The notes: a model not told the origin generated them from the letters alone. 64,000 nucleotides of DNA from Stenotrophomonas maltophilia (GCF_002138415.1 NZ_CP015612.1:4504001-4568000), one strand, 5' to 3'; counted from the stretch's first letter, positions 53,098 to 63,690 are shown. Made by a program: numbers and translations.

Positions 53098-53894
53098 CAG
53101 ACGGTCTCCACGGCCTTGGCGGCCTTGTTGCGTTCGTTGTTGCGGCGGATGATCTCGCCGGCCAGGCCCAGGTAGGCCACGCCACCGCGCGAGGCGCGGT
53201 CGTAGCCGACGATGCTCTGGCCATGGCTGGGCGCCTCGGCCAGGCGCACGTTGCGCGGCACGATGGTGCGGAACACGCGGTCGCCGAAGTGCTCGGTGAG
53301 CTCGGCCGAGACCGCGTTGGCCAGGTTGTTGCGCACATCGAACATGGTGCGCAGCACGCCTTCGATCTCCAGCGCCGGGTTCAGACTGGTGCGCAGCGCC
53401 TCGATGGTCTCCACCAGCGCGCTCAGGCCTTCCAGCGCGTAGTACTCGCACTGCATCGGCACGATCACCGAGTCGGCGGCGGCCAGCGCGTTGAGCGTCA
53501 GCAGCGACAGCGCCGGCGGGCAGTCGATCAGGATGTAGTCGTACTCGTCGCGGATCGGCGCCAGCGCGCGCTTGAGGCGCTGCTCGCGCTCGCTCTGGCC
53601 CATCAGCTGGATCTCGGCGGCGGTCAAGTCGATGTTGCCGGGCAGCAGGTCATAGCCTTCGGCGGTCTGCACGCGTACATCGACGGCGCTGGACTCGCCC
53701 AGCAGCAGATCGTAGGTGGAGGAGACCAGCTCACGCTTGTCCACGCCACTGCCCATGGTCGCGTTGCCCTGCGAATCCAGGTCGACCAACAGCACGCGCT
53801 TGGGTGCGTTGGCCAGGGAAGCGGCCAGGTTGACGGCGGTCGTGGTCTTGCCGACGCCACCCTTCTGGTTGGCGATGGCGATGATGCGGGCCAT
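53097..53894 (-). CDS. parA: chromosome partitioning ATPase ParA
   Basis: 265 residues from ATG 53894 (MARIIAIANQKGGVGKTTTA). The deviant Walker A KGGVGKTT, the switch LLVDLDSQGNAT and DYILIDCPPALSLLTLNALA (Walker B) are all present. It drives origin segregation with ParB. Gene order rsmG-parA-parB is the usual one near bacterial origins. The Mets upstream of 53894 would add unlikely sequence. A half parS-like TGTTCCAC is seen at 53979, but no complete parS site. Confidence 0.97.
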   Translation of the reverse strand: MARIIAIANQKGGVGKTTTAVNLAASLANAPKRVLLVDLDSQGNATMGSGVDKRELVSSTYDLLLGESSAVDVRVQTAEGYDLLPGNIDLTAAEIQLMGQSEREQRLKRALAPIRDEYDYILIDCPPALSLLTLNALAAADSVIVPMQCEYYALEGLSALVETIEALRTSLNPALEIEGVLRTMFDVRNNLANAVSAELTEHFGDRVFRTIVPRNVRLAEAPSHGQSIVGYDRASRGGVAYLGLAGEIIRRNNERNKAAKAVETV

Positions 53895-54006
53895 GCGGGT
53901 GTGCCTCGTCGACGTGTGCTGGGACCGGTCATTATGCGTACAACCGGCCCCTTGCGGAAATCGTGAATCGCCAACCCGTTGTTCCACAAGGGGCTGGCGG
54001 CGGGAA

Positions 54007-54645
54007 TCAGGGACCTGTAACGGTGACCAGGTGGCGTTCGCCGGCCAGGCCAGGCACGCTCAGCGGGGTCACCTCACGCACCTGCCAGCCATCCGGCAGG
54101 TCCGCGATCTCTTCATGCGGGTAGACGCCCTTCATGGCCAGCAGTACGCCGCCGGGGCGCAGCAGGTGGCCACCGACGCGGACGATCCCCGCCAGGGTGT
54201 CCATCGCGCGCGCGGTCAGCTGGTCGTAGCGGCCGGCCTCGTCCAGCGCCTCGGCGCGCGATTCGGCCACGCGGGCGTTGCCCAGGCCGAGCTGGCGCAC
54301 GGCCTCGCGCATGAAGCGCGCCTTTTTGCCGTTGCTTTCCACCAGGGTGACCTGCAGGCCCGGGCAGGCGATCGCCAGCGGGATGCCGGGCAAGCCGGGG
54401 CCGGTACCGAGGTCGGCCAGGCTGCCATCAGCCACGAACGGCTGCATCGCCAGCGAGTCGAGCAGGTGGCGGGTGACCATCTCCTGCGGATCGCGGATGG
54501 CGGTGAGGTTGTAGGTGCCGTTCCAGCGGTGCAGCAGGGCCAGGTAGCGCAGCAGCGGCGGCGCCAGCGCGGCGTCCAGGCCCATGCTGGCCAGGCCCTG
54601 TTCCAGCGTGGCAGCCACGCTGGCGGGAAGTGGGTGTTCGCTCAT
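54007..54645 (-). CDS. rsmG: 16S rRNA (guanine527-N7)-methyltransferase
   Basis: 212 residues from ATG 54645 ([20 protein letters not shown]). [20 protein letters not shown] and the SAM-binding motif [20 protein letters not shown] are characteristic, followed by [20 protein letters not shown]. It methylates 16S rRNA; loss gives low-level streptomycin resistance in other bacteria. It lies upstream of parAB in the same direction. Confidence 0.97.
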   Translation of the reverse strand: MSEHPLPASVAATLEQGLASMGLDAALAPPLLRYLALLHRWNGTYNLTAIRDPQEMVTRHLLDSLAMQPFVADGSLADLGTGPGLPGIPLAIACPGLQVTLVESNGKKARFMREAVRQLGLGNARVAESRAEALDEAGRYDQLTARAMDTLAGIVRVGGHLLRPGGVLLAMKGVYPHEEIADLPDGWQVREVTPLSVPGLAGERHLVTVTGP

Positions 54646-54684
54646 GCCGACATTATCGCCGGTTTTGCGCGCTGATTCCCCGCT

Positions 54685-55284
54685 TCAGTGTGGATACCAG
54701 GCCAATGCCGCACGGAACTGGCCGGTGGCCTGCCATTCGTGCAGGTGCCAGCGCGCGGCCTCGCCCAGTTCCGGGTCGCACCAGCGCAGGTGCAGGGCGC
54801 CATCGGCCCCCGGCGCCAGCTGCAGGCGGTGCAGGCCGAACGAGATGCCCTGCCCGTGCGCCTTCAGCATCGCTTCCTTGGCGCACCACACGCGGAAGAA
54901 CCAGTGCTCGCGCCCGGCCTCGTCCAGGCTTTCCAGCCAGGCCACTTCCTCGGGGTGGAAGAAACGCTGCACGATCTCCAGCAGACGGGCCCGCGGCCGC
55001 AGCAGCTCCAGGTCCACGCCCAGCCGCACGCCTTCGCCCAGCGCCACCAGCAGCACCTCGCCGCTGTGGCTCCAGCCGGTGCCGTAGTGGGCCAGCGCAC
55101 CGCTCAGCTCCGGCCGGCCCTTGTCATCACGGACCAGTGGCAGCGTCTCCGGGTCGGCGCCCAGCGCCTGCGCCAGCACCTGCCGCGCCTGCGGTTCGCC
55201 GCGCTGGCCCGGCACGTGCGGGCGCCGCCAAACCGTCACCGGACCGAAACGCCACGGGCCATCGAGGGTGGCTGGCAGGCTCAT
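54685..55284 (-). CDS. 4'-phosphopantetheinyl transferase (Sfp-like)
   Basis: 199 residues from ATG 55284 (MSLPATLDGPWRFGPVTVWR); a GTG at 55311 would add nine residues. The magnesium/CoA motifs are VRLGVDLELLRPR and RVWCAKEAMLKAHGQGISFG (WxxKEAxxK). The Sfp type modifies carrier proteins of secondary metabolism as well as of fatty acid synthesis. The two pigment ACPs at 4602-5135 are likely clients; this link is inference, as no other carrier-protein system is in the window. Confidence 0.92.
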   Translation of the reverse strand: MSLPATLDGPWRFGPVTVWRRPHVPGQRGEPQARQVLAQALGADPETLPLVRDDKGRPELSGALAHYGTGWSHSGEVLLVALGEGVRLGVDLELLRPRARLLEIVQRFFHPEEVAWLESLDEAGREHWFFRVWCAKEAMLKAHGQGISFGLHRLQLAPGADGALHLRWCDPELGEAARWHLHEWQATGQFRAALAWYPH

Positions 55285-55368
55285 CCGCACGCGCCCGTCA
55301 CGCAATTCCACGACGGGTTCACGGCCATGCGCGTCAACTGGTCACAGTTCCCCACCGGAGGTTCGATC

Positions 55369-55620
55369 ATGGGCATCATCATCTGGCTGATCGTCGGCGG
55401 CATCGTAGGCTGGCTGGCCAGCATCATCATGAAGCGCGATGCCCAGCAGGGCATCATCCTCAACATCGTGGTCGGCATCGTCGGCGCGCTGATTTCCGGC
55501 TGGCTGTTCGGCGGCGGCATCAACGAAGCGATCACCATCCGCACCTTCCTGTTCTCGCTGATCGGTGCGGTGATTCTGCTGGCGATTGTCAACCTGTTCA
55601 CCCGCAAGAGCATACGCTGA
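55369..55620 (+). CDS. GlsB/YeaQ/YmgE family membrane protein
   Basis: 83 residues from ATG 55369, with GGAGG upstream. Three hydrophobic segments are visible: IIIWLIVGGIVGWLASIIMK, IILNIVVGIVGALISGWLFG and IRTFLFSLIGAVILLAIVNL. These match the transglycosylase-associated (stress-induced) family. Function is unclear. An in-frame ATG at 55328 was rejected because the family starts at the first helix. Confidence 0.92.
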   Translation: MGIIIWLIVGGIVGWLASIIMKRDAQQGIILNIVVGIVGALISGWLFGGGINEAITIRTFLFSLIGAVILLAIVNLFTRKSIR

Positions 55621-55628
55621 CGCGGCAG

Positions 55629-55686
55629 TCGTGCCGGCCGCTGGCCGGCAGATGTTTCAGGACGGGCCCGGCAATCGCCGGGCCCC
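55629..55686. repeat. SMAG arm and GC-rich hairpin between convergent genes
   Basis: TGCCGGCCGCTGGCCGGCA is a SMAG arm without a clear GTAG. GGGCCCGGC (55664-55672) pairs with GCCGGGCCC (55677-55685) across AATC. It separates the YeaQ-like gene and xthA and could end both transcripts, but no U-tract follows. Confidence 0.65.
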
Positions 55687-55692
55687 GTTCGT

Positions 55693-56460
55693 TCAACCCA
55701 ACTGCACCCATGCCGGCGCGTGGTCACTCGGCCGTTCCCAGGTACGCGGCTCGCGGTCGATGCCCGAGGCCACCGCGCGGACCTTCAGCGCATCTGAGAC
55801 CAGGGTCAGGTCGATGCGCAGGCCCAGGTTGCGGCGGAAGCCGGCGGCACGGTAATCCCACCAGCTGAAGGTGCCCGCCTCGTCGTTGTGCAGGCGGAAG
55901 CCATCGTGCAGGCCCAGCTGCAGCAGCTTGTTGAGCGCGCCGCGCTCGGCGGTGGAGGTCAGGATGTGGTTTTCGTTCCACACCTCCGGGTCGTGCACAT
56001 CGCGCGCGTCCGGGGCGATGTTGAAATCGCCCATCACGATCAGCTTCGGGTGCCGCTGCAGTTCTTCGGCGATCCAGGCATGCACCGCCTCCAGCCAGCG
56101 CAGCTTGTACTCGTACTTGTCGGTGCCGATGTCCTGGCCGTTGACCACGTACAGGTTGATCACCCGCAGGTCGCCGAAGGTGCCGGCGATAACGCGCTTC
56201 TGCTCGTCCTCGAAGCCGGGAATGCCGATCTGCACGTCCTGCGCCGGCTCACGCGACAGCAGCGCCACGCCGTTGTAGGTCTTCTGGCCGGCGAACACGC
56301 TGCGGTAGCCCGCGCCGATCAGCGCCGAATCGGGGAACTTGTGGTCCTCCAGCTTGGTTTCCTGGATGCCGACGATGTCCGGGCCGAACGCCTTGAGCCA
56401 CTGCTCCAGGTGCGGCAGGCGGACATTGAGCGAATTGACGTTCCACGAGGCGATCTTCAT
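55693..56460 (-). CDS. xthA: exodeoxyribonuclease III
   Basis: 255 residues from ATG 56460 (MKIASWNVNSLNVRLPHLEQ); an ATG three codons upstream is possible. EEP-family motifs run in order: WNVNSLNVRL, IVGIQETKLED, YRSVFAGQKTYNGVALLSR, LIVMGDFNIAPDARDVHDP, TFSWWDYRAAGFRRNLGLRI, and PSDHAPAWVQ. This is the apurinic/apyrimidinic endonuclease of base excision repair. Upstream sequence is SMAG-rich. Confidence 0.96.
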   Translation of the reverse strand: MKIASWNVNSLNVRLPHLEQWLKAFGPDIVGIQETKLEDHKFPDSALIGAGYRSVFAGQKTYNGVALLSREPAQDVQIGIPGFEDEQKRVIAGTFGDLRVINLYVVNGQDIGTDKYEYKLRWLEAVHAWIAEELQRHPKLIVMGDFNIAPDARDVHDPEVWNENHILTSTAERGALNKLLQLGLHDGFRLHNDEAGTFSWWDYRAAGFRRNLGLRIDLTLVSDALKVRAVASGIDREPRTWERPSDHAPAWVQLG

Positions 56461-56488
56461 GGGGGCCATTCTACCCGGCCCAGGTTTG

Positions 56489-56658
56489 GTAGACGCCAAC
56501 CTTGGTTGGCGTATGGGGTTCACGCGTGCCAACCAAGGTTGGCACCCACCGGAAGGGGCCGCGCGGGTTGGCACCTACCGGGTAGTGCCGGCCGCTGGCC
56601 GGCAACCCCATGAACCGTCGGCAAGACCCTCCAGTTGCCGGCCAGCGGCCGGCACTAC
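56489..56658. repeat. SMAG cluster between xthA and the aldehyde dehydrogenase gene
   Basis: Units seen: GTAGACGCCAACCTTGGTTG (56489), GTGCCAACCAAGGTTGGCAC, a worn GGTTGGCACCTACC copy, GTAGTGCCGGCCGCTGGCCG (56582), and TTGCCGGCCAGCGGCCGGCA followed by CTAC (to 56658). The last CTAC contains, on the minus strand, the TAG stop codon of the aldehyde dehydrogenase. Confidence 0.9.
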
Positions 56659-58064
56659 CGCAAGAGGAACTTCAACAACCCCGCAATCTTCGAATACGGC
56701 GGCCGCAGCCGGTCGCTGGCCGCCCAGCGCGACTGCCACAGCACCGGCAGCCGCTTGCTCATCGCATCGAACCCGGCCCGGCCGTGGTACGCCCCCATGC
56801 CGCTGGCCCCCACCCCGCCGAACGGCAGGCCATCGGCCGCGAAATGCAGCAGCGTGTCGTTGACCGTCACCCCGCCCGCCACGACCTGGGCGAGGATGCG
56901 CTCCACCGTCGCCGTGTCGTGGCTGAAGGGATACAGCGCCAGCGGCCGGTCGCGCGACAGCACGTCAGCCAGCGCAGCCTCCAGGTCCGGGTACGCCCGC
57001 ACCGGCAGGATCGGCCCGAAGATCTCCTCGCGCATCAGGTCCAGGTCGTCCGGCGGGTCCAGCACCACAGTGGGCACCAGCAGCCGCTCACGATCAGCGC
57101 GCGCATCGTCCACCTGCGCCAGCGGAATCACCGGCACGCCGCGTTCGCGCGCCTGCGCCAGGTAGCCCTGCAGGCGCCGGTACTGGCCTTCGTTGATGAT
57201 GCGCGTGTAATCGTCGGCATCGCTGAAGTCGCCGTAGCGCTCGCGTACCTGCTGCTGCAACGCCTGCACGAACTCACGCTGGCGCGCGGTGTCGATCAGC
57301 ACGTAATCCGGCGCGATGCAGGTCTGGCCGGCGTTGAACCACTTGCCGGTGGCCAGCCGCGCGGCGGCTTTGTCCAGCGGGAAGTCGCGGCAGACGATGG
57401 CCGGCGACTTGCCGCCCAGTTCCAGCGTGACCGGCACCAGATGCTCGGCGGCCGCTGCCATCACCTTGCGGCCCACGGCCGTCGAGCCGGTGAACAGCAG
57501 ATGGTCCAGCGGCAGCGACGACACCGCTGCGGCCACGTCCGCCCCACCCTGCACCACCGCCACCCGATCGGGCGGGAACACGCTGGCCAGCAGATCGGCC
57601 AGGAACGCACTGGTGCGCGGCGTGTGTTCGGAGGGCTTCAGCAGTACGTGGTTGCCGGCGGCGATGGCGGTGGCCAGCGGCACCAATGCCAGCGTGACCG
57701 GGTAGTTCCAGGGGGAGATCACCCCGACCACCCCCAGTGGCGTCGGCCGCAGTTGCGCGCGCGCCGGCCACAGCCGCCAGCCGGCACCGACCCGCTGCGG
57801 CTTCGACCAGCGCCGCAGGTGACGGCGCAGGTGGTCGATGGCCGACAGCACGCTCATGCCATCGGCCAGCTTCGATTCGGTGTGGGCGCGGTGGCCGAAG
57901 TCCTCGGCGATGGCCTCGGCCATTTCGTCCAGGCGCGGCTTCAGCGCCTCGCGCAGGCGGCGCAGGTCATTCTCGCGCTGGTCGAGCGTGGGGCGCTGCG
58001 CCTGCCAGGTGCTGCGCAGGGTGTGCAGGATGGCGGGGAGGTCTGCCGGCGTGGTGGTGGTCAT
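56655..58064 (-). CDS. aldehyde dehydrogenase (coniferyl-aldehyde-dehydrogenase type)
   Basis: 469 residues from ATG 58064 (MTTTTPADLPAILHTLRSTW). ALDH motifs: VVGVISPWNYPVTLALVPLA, LLFTGSTAVGRKVMAAAAEH, VTLELGGKSPAIVCRDFPLD (catalytic Glu) and FNAGQTCIAPDYVLID (catalytic Cys). The C-terminal hydrophobic end (YSKIAGLLKFLLR) is like that of the CalB/fatty-aldehyde group. It oxidises an aromatic or long-chain aldehyde. The stop codon lies in a SMAG repeat. Confidence 0.92.
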   Translation of the reverse strand: MTTTTPADLPAILHTLRSTWQAQRPTLDQRENDLRRLREALKPRLDEMAEAIAEDFGHRAHTESKLADGMSVLSAIDHLRRHLRRWSKPQRVGAGWRLWPARAQLRPTPLGVVGVISPWNYPVTLALVPLATAIAAGNHVLLKPSEHTPRTSAFLADLLASVFPPDRVAVVQGGADVAAAVSSLPLDHLLFTGSTAVGRKVMAAAAEHLVPVTLELGGKSPAIVCRDFPLDKAAARLATGKWFNAGQTCIAPDYVLIDTARQREFVQALQQQVRERYGDFSDADDYTRIINEGQYRRLQGYLAQARERGVPVIPLAQVDDARADRERLLVPTVVLDPPDDLDLMREEIFGPILPVRAYPDLEAALADVLSRDRPLALYPFSHDTATVERILAQVVAGGVTVNDTLLHFAADGLPFGGVGASGMGAYHGRAGFDAMSKRLPVLWQSRWAASDRLRPPYSKIAGLLKFLLR

Positions 58065-58098
58065 GAGCCGACTATACGGGGTGCTGCGCAACGCAATG

Positions 58099-58177
58099 GT
58101 AGTGCCGGCCGCTGGCCGGCAGCCCCATGGATCTCCGGCAGGCATCGTGCATTTACCGGCCAGCGGCCGGCACTACC
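58099..58177. repeat. SMAG inverted pair upstream of the aldehyde dehydrogenase
   Basis: GTAGTGCCGGCCGCTGGCCG at 58099 and the opposite arm CCGGCCAGCGGCCGGCACTA ending at 58177 face each other across ~37 bases. The pair lies between this gene and the terminator of the transporter. Confidence 0.88.
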
Positions 58178-58180
58178 AAA

Positions 58181-58209
58181 CAAAAAGGCCGCGGTCTGCA
58201 CCGCGGCCC
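58181..58209 (-). terminator. Rho-independent terminator of the MHS transporter gene
   Basis: On the minus strand GGCCGCGG pairs with CCGCGGCC (58209-58188) around TGCAGA, followed by TTTTTGT. A lone SMAG arm, GTGCCGACCATTGGTCGGCA, lies between it and the gene (58224-58243). Confidence 0.88.
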
Positions 58210-58249
58210 CTGAAACCCGGTGGGTGCCGACCATTGGTCGGCACGCCGG

Positions 58250-59914
58250 TTACTTGGTGATATCCACGTCCTTGGTCTCGCGCAGGAACAGGCCACCGAT
58301 CACCACGGACATCAGCGCGATGATGATGGGGTACCACAGGCCGTAGTACAGGTTGCCGGTACCGGCCACCAGCGCGAACGAGATCGCCGGCAGAAAGCCA
58401 CCGAACCAGCCGTTGCCGATGTGGTACGGCAGCGACATCGAGGTGTAGCGGATGCGGGTCGGGAACAGTTCGACCAGGTAGGCGGCAATCGGGCCGTAGA
58501 CCATGGTCACGTACAGCACCAGCAGCCACAGCATGAAGATCGTGCCGGCGATGTTGATGCGTGCGCCATCGGCCTTGGCCGGGTAGCCGGCGGTGGTCAG
58601 GGCGGTCTTCAGTTCCGCACCGAAGGTATCGGCCTTGGCCTTGCCGTCTTCCTTGGTCAGGCCGGCGGCCTCATACGAGGTGACGCTGGCGCTGCCCACG
58701 TTCACCATCGCCAGCGAACCGGCGGCGGCGGGCTGCACGTCGTACGGCACACCGGCCTTGGTCAGCGCGGCGGTAGCCACGTCGCAGGAGCTGGTGAACT
58801 TGCGCAGGCCAACCGGATCGAACTGGAACGAGCAGGTGGCCGGATCGGCCACGACCAGGGCCGGCGAGCTGCTGCGGGCTTCTTCGATGGCCGGGTTGGC
58901 GAAGTGGGTCAGGCCCTTGAAGATCGGGATGTAGGTAACAGCCGCCAGCAGGCAGCCGGCCAGGATGATCTTCTTGCGGCCGATGCGGTCGGACAGCCAG
59001 CCGAAGAAGATGAAGAACGGCACGCCCAGTGCCAGCGCGGCCGCGATCAGCAGGTAGGAGGTGGTGGCATCGACCTTCAGCATGCTGCTGAGGAAGAACA
59101 GCGCGTAGAACTGGCCGCCGTACCAGACCACCGCCTGGCCGGCTGCAGCACCGAGCAGGACCAGCAGCATCAGCTTCAGGTTGCCGCCCTTCAGGCTGTC
59201 ACGGAACGGCGTCTTGGAACCCTTGCCCTCGGACTTCATCTGCTGGAACAGCGGCGATTCGCTCAGCTGCAGGCGGATCCACACGGACACGCCCAGCAGC
59301 AGGATCGAGACCAGGAACGGAATACGCCAGCCCCAGGCTTCGAAGGCTTCGTTGCCGAGGAAGTAGCGGCACGCCAGGATGATCAGCAGCGACATGAACA
59401 GGCCGAGCGTGGCGGTGCACTGGATGAAGCTGGTGTACAGGCCGCGCTTGTCGTCCGGCGCATGCTCGGCCACGTAGGTGGCGGCACCGCCGTACTCACC
59501 GCCCATCGCCAGGCCCTGGGCCAGGCGCAGGATGATCAGGATCACCGGAGCGGCGAAACCGATCGAAGCGTAGTTGGGCAGCACGCCGACCAGGAAGGTC
59601 GAGATGCCCATGATCAGGATGGTGACCAGGAAGGTGTACTTGCGGCCGATGCGGTCGCCGAGGCTGCCGAAGAAGGCCGCGCCGAACGGACGCACGAAGA
59701 AGCCGGCAGCGAACGCCAGCAGGGCGAAGATCATGCCCGTGGTTTCATTGACGCCACTGAAGAACTGCTTGGCGATGATCGCCGCGAGCGAGCCGTACAG
59801 GAAGAAGTCATACCACTCGAAGACCGTACCGAGGCTCGAGGCGAAGATGACCTTCTTGTGGCCCTTGGTCAGGGTGCCCGCTGGATTGTGCGGGCTTGAT
59901 GCAGTGCTGGACAT
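58250..59914 (-). CDS. MFS transporter, metabolite:H+ symporter (MHS) family, with a large periplasmic insert
   Basis: 554 residues from ATG 59914 (MSSTASSPHNPAGTLTKGHK). MHS features are IFASSLGTVFEWYDFFLYGS, GDRIGRKYTFLVTILIMGIS, GLAMGGEYGGAATYVAEHAP and WRIPFLVSILLLGVSVWIRL. About 110 residues between later helices (~355-465, with CSFQFDPVG and TSSCDVATA) form a soluble loop with two Cys, not found in ProP or KgtP. The family imports carboxylates, proline or betaines. Close to a DcaP-like porin and acs, a carboxylate substrate is likely. Confidence 0.9.
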   Translation of the reverse strand: MSSTASSPHNPAGTLTKGHKKVIFASSLGTVFEWYDFFLYGSLAAIIAKQFFSGVNETTGMIFALLAFAAGFFVRPFGAAFFGSLGDRIGRKYTFLVTILIMGISTFLVGVLPNYASIGFAAPVILIILRLAQGLAMGGEYGGAATYVAEHAPDDKRGLYTSFIQCTATLGLFMSLLIILACRYFLGNEAFEAWGWRIPFLVSILLLGVSVWIRLQLSESPLFQQMKSEGKGSKTPFRDSLKGGNLKLMLLVLLGAAAGQAVVWYGGQFYALFFLSSMLKVDATTSYLLIAAALALGVPFFIFFGWLSDRIGRKKIILAGCLLAAVTYIPIFKGLTHFANPAIEEARSSSPALVVADPATCSFQFDPVGLRKFTSSCDVATAALTKAGVPYDVQPAAAGSLAMVNVGSASVTSYEAAGLTKEDGKAKADTFGAELKTALTTAGYPAKADGARINIAGTIFMLWLLVLYVTMVYGPIAAYLVELFPTRIRYTSMSLPYHIGNGWFGGFLPAISFALVAGTGNLYYGLWYPIIIALMSVVIGGLFLRETKDVDITK

Positions 59915-59930
59915 GGGACGTTTTCCCTCT

Positions 59931-59990
59931 GTAGATGCCGGCCTTGGCCGGCATTCAATCTAGGTGGGTGCCGACCGTTGGTCGGCACTC
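59931..59990. repeat. two SMAG repeats between the transporter and porin genes
   Basis: GTAGATGCCGGCCTTGGCCG (59931) with GGCATTC, then GTGGGTGCCGACCGTTGGTC ending GGCACTCG. They lie three bases from the porin stop, so transcripts from porin into the transporter must cross them. Confidence 0.82.
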
Positions 59991-59992
59991 GA

Positions 59993-61420
59993 TCAGAAGC
60001 TGTACTTCGTGGTGAACTGCAACCGGGTGATGTCACCCTTGTTGCCGTTCTCCACTTCGCGACGGCCATACATCAGCTCGGCACCGATATCGACCTTGGG
60101 CAGCGGCGAATAGAAGATGTTGCCGCGGATGCTCTGCACGCTCTTGGTCACCAGCGGGCCGAGGATGCTGTCGTTGTCGTAGTCGCTGCGCGCGTAGATC
60201 AGGTTGGTGCGCAGCTTCGGCGAGAACGCATGCCGCCAGCCCACGTAGCCGGCAAGCACGCCGGTCGGGTTGAGCTCGTCGCGGGCCACGTCGTAGGCGC
60301 TGTCGGCGGTGATACCCAGGCCGATGTAGCGGGCGATGCCTTCGCCGCCGGTCAGCTGGTAGTGCAGCGAGTCGCTGTCACCCATCACCCACTTGCCGCC
60401 CAGGGTCAGGCCGCCGGCCACCTTGTCGGCCTTGGCGCCGGTGGCCTGGTTGTCGACCTTGAGCTGACGGACGATGCCGCCGACACCGAAGGTGCCCCAG
60501 TCGCCCTTCCAGCCATAGCGCATCGTCAGATCAGGCAGGCTGCCACGGTCGGAGTTGGCGCTGGTGTTGGTCCAGGCGCCGGTGACCGGGTTGCGGGTAC
60601 CGGTGAGGGTGGTGGTTTCCGGGTTTTCCAGCGCGACGCTGAAGCCACCCTGGGTGTAGCGCACCTGGGCCTGGCGCACGAAGATCACGCCGTCGGTGGG
60701 GCCGACGAAGTCGACCGCTTCCGGCAGTGCGGCCGCGTCCATGAAGTTGGACCAGGTCTGGCCGGCCATCCAGTTGTTCCAGTACATGTAGGCGTGGCGC
60801 AGGGTCACACCGTAGGTATTGGTGGCGGTCTGGTTGCCCAGCGAGTTGCCGAAGAAGTCCATCTCGAAGAACGCACCGGCCTTGTTGCCCGATTCGCTCA
60901 CGTTGTCGATGCCCAGGTTGAAGCGCGAGAACTTGGCGTGGGCGTTGAAGTCGGTACCCGAACGCTTGCCGCTGCCGCCGGCGCCTTCCACCGGGGTCTG
61001 GCCCGGCAGGTACAGCGAGCGGCCGGTGGCGTCGTCGGCCAGCTGGCCATCGCTGGTCTGGGTGGCCAGGAAGTCGGCCTTGATGAAGCCGCCGATCTTG
61101 ACCGTGGTGCCCGGCGCCGCGCCCGGGGTGATGGTGGTGACCTGGATCGGCTGCTTGCCGGCCGGCACCTGTGCGACCGGCTTCTGCTCGGCCTGCACCG
61201 TGCGGACTTCGGTCACCGCCTGCTGGGTCTGGCTGATCTGGGTCTGTTGTTGTTGCTGCGAAGACAGCAGCAGCTGGACCTGGCGTTCCAGTTCGGCAAC
61301 GCGTGCTTCCAGTGCTTTCTCTTTGGCGGTCTCTGCGAACGCCATGCCCGGTGCGACCAGGGCGACCAACAGGCAGGCCGCCAAAGGTGTGCGCACGGCT
61401 TTCAACGTACGGTGGCTCAT
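59993..61420 (-). CDS. DcaP-like trimeric outer membrane porin
   Basis: 475 residues from ATG 61420 (MSHRTLKAVRTPLAACLLVA). A signal peptide ends at AFAET. An N-terminal coiled coil follows (EKALEARVAELERQVQLLLS, then a Q-rich tract), as in DcaP. The remaining barrel has TVKIGGFIKADFLATQTSDG and the C-terminal strand TRLQFTTKYSF ending in Phe. DcaP porins take up dicarboxylates and similar anions. It shares a strand with the transporter downstream. Confidence 0.9.
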   Translation of the reverse strand: MSHRTLKAVRTPLAACLLVALVAPGMAFAETAKEKALEARVAELERQVQLLLSSQQQQQTQISQTQQAVTEVRTVQAEQKPVAQVPAGKQPIQVTTITPGAAPGTTVKIGGFIKADFLATQTSDGQLADDATGRSLYLPGQTPVEGAGGSGKRSGTDFNAHAKFSRFNLGIDNVSESGNKAGAFFEMDFFGNSLGNQTATNTYGVTLRHAYMYWNNWMAGQTWSNFMDAAALPEAVDFVGPTDGVIFVRQAQVRYTQGGFSVALENPETTTLTGTRNPVTGAWTNTSANSDRGSLPDLTMRYGWKGDWGTFGVGGIVRQLKVDNQATGAKADKVAGGLTLGGKWVMGDSDSLHYQLTGGEGIARYIGLGITADSAYDVARDELNPTGVLAGYVGWRHAFSPKLRTNLIYARSDYDNDSILGPLVTKSVQSIRGNIFYSPLPKVDIGAELMYGRREVENGNKGDITRLQFTTKYSF

Positions 61421-61493
61421 GTTGCCCTCTCTCCCAAGTGGCAAGGTGATGCCGCGCGTGGGGCACGGTCGAGCCGAGACTGCGGGGCGATTA

Positions 61494-61522
61494 TGTATAG
61501 CGGCTATTCGCCATTGGTCGAA
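61494..61522 (-). promoter_or_regulatory. candidate promoter of the porin gene
   Basis: On the minus strand TTCGAC (61522-61517) and TATACA (61499-61494) are 17 bases apart, giving a start near 61487 and a ~65-base leader. The -35 overlaps one half of the inverted repeat at 61511-61556. Confidence 0.55.
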
Positions 61523-61556
61523 CCCGGCCCTGCTGGGCGCTCACTTTCGACCATGG
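61511..61556. promoter_or_regulatory. inverted repeat between the divergent porin and acs genes
   Basis: CCATTGGTCGAA (61511-61522) is mirrored by TTCGACCATGG (61546-61556), the arms differing by one base. The arm centres are ~35 bases apart, about three helical turns. It covers the proposed porin -35, so it could be the site of a regulator acting on both genes. No SMAG GTAG is attached. Confidence 0.45.
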
Positions 61557-61665
61557 TCTAACCAGAGTGGTGACGCGGCCGGGGGTGGATGGGGCAAACT
61601 GAGGGGGATCGGTCGCCGCAATGCTGCGACCGCACACACAAAGTCAACGTGCAAGTGAGGGTGCC

Positions 61666-63609
<1,944 letters not shown>

Positions 63610-63619
63610 CGTACGACCC

Positions 63620-63659
63620 GGGGTCAGATCCCTTTCCGCCAGGAAAGGGCTCTGACCCC
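63620..63659. repeat. GGGGTC palindrome, copy 5, after acs
   Basis: GGGGTCAGATCCCTTTCC faces GGAAAGGGCTCTGACCCC across GCCA. It shows the same GATC versus GCTC internal mismatch as copy 1. It stands between acs and the response regulator gene. Confidence 0.85.
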
Positions 63660-63690
63660 ATAGAGTTTCCCCCCACGGTTCCCCCCGACC

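Noticed and set aside
53979..53990. Possible parS site near parA (TGTTCCAC)
   Set aside because: Only one half of the palindrome is present; a full parS needs the mirrored half.
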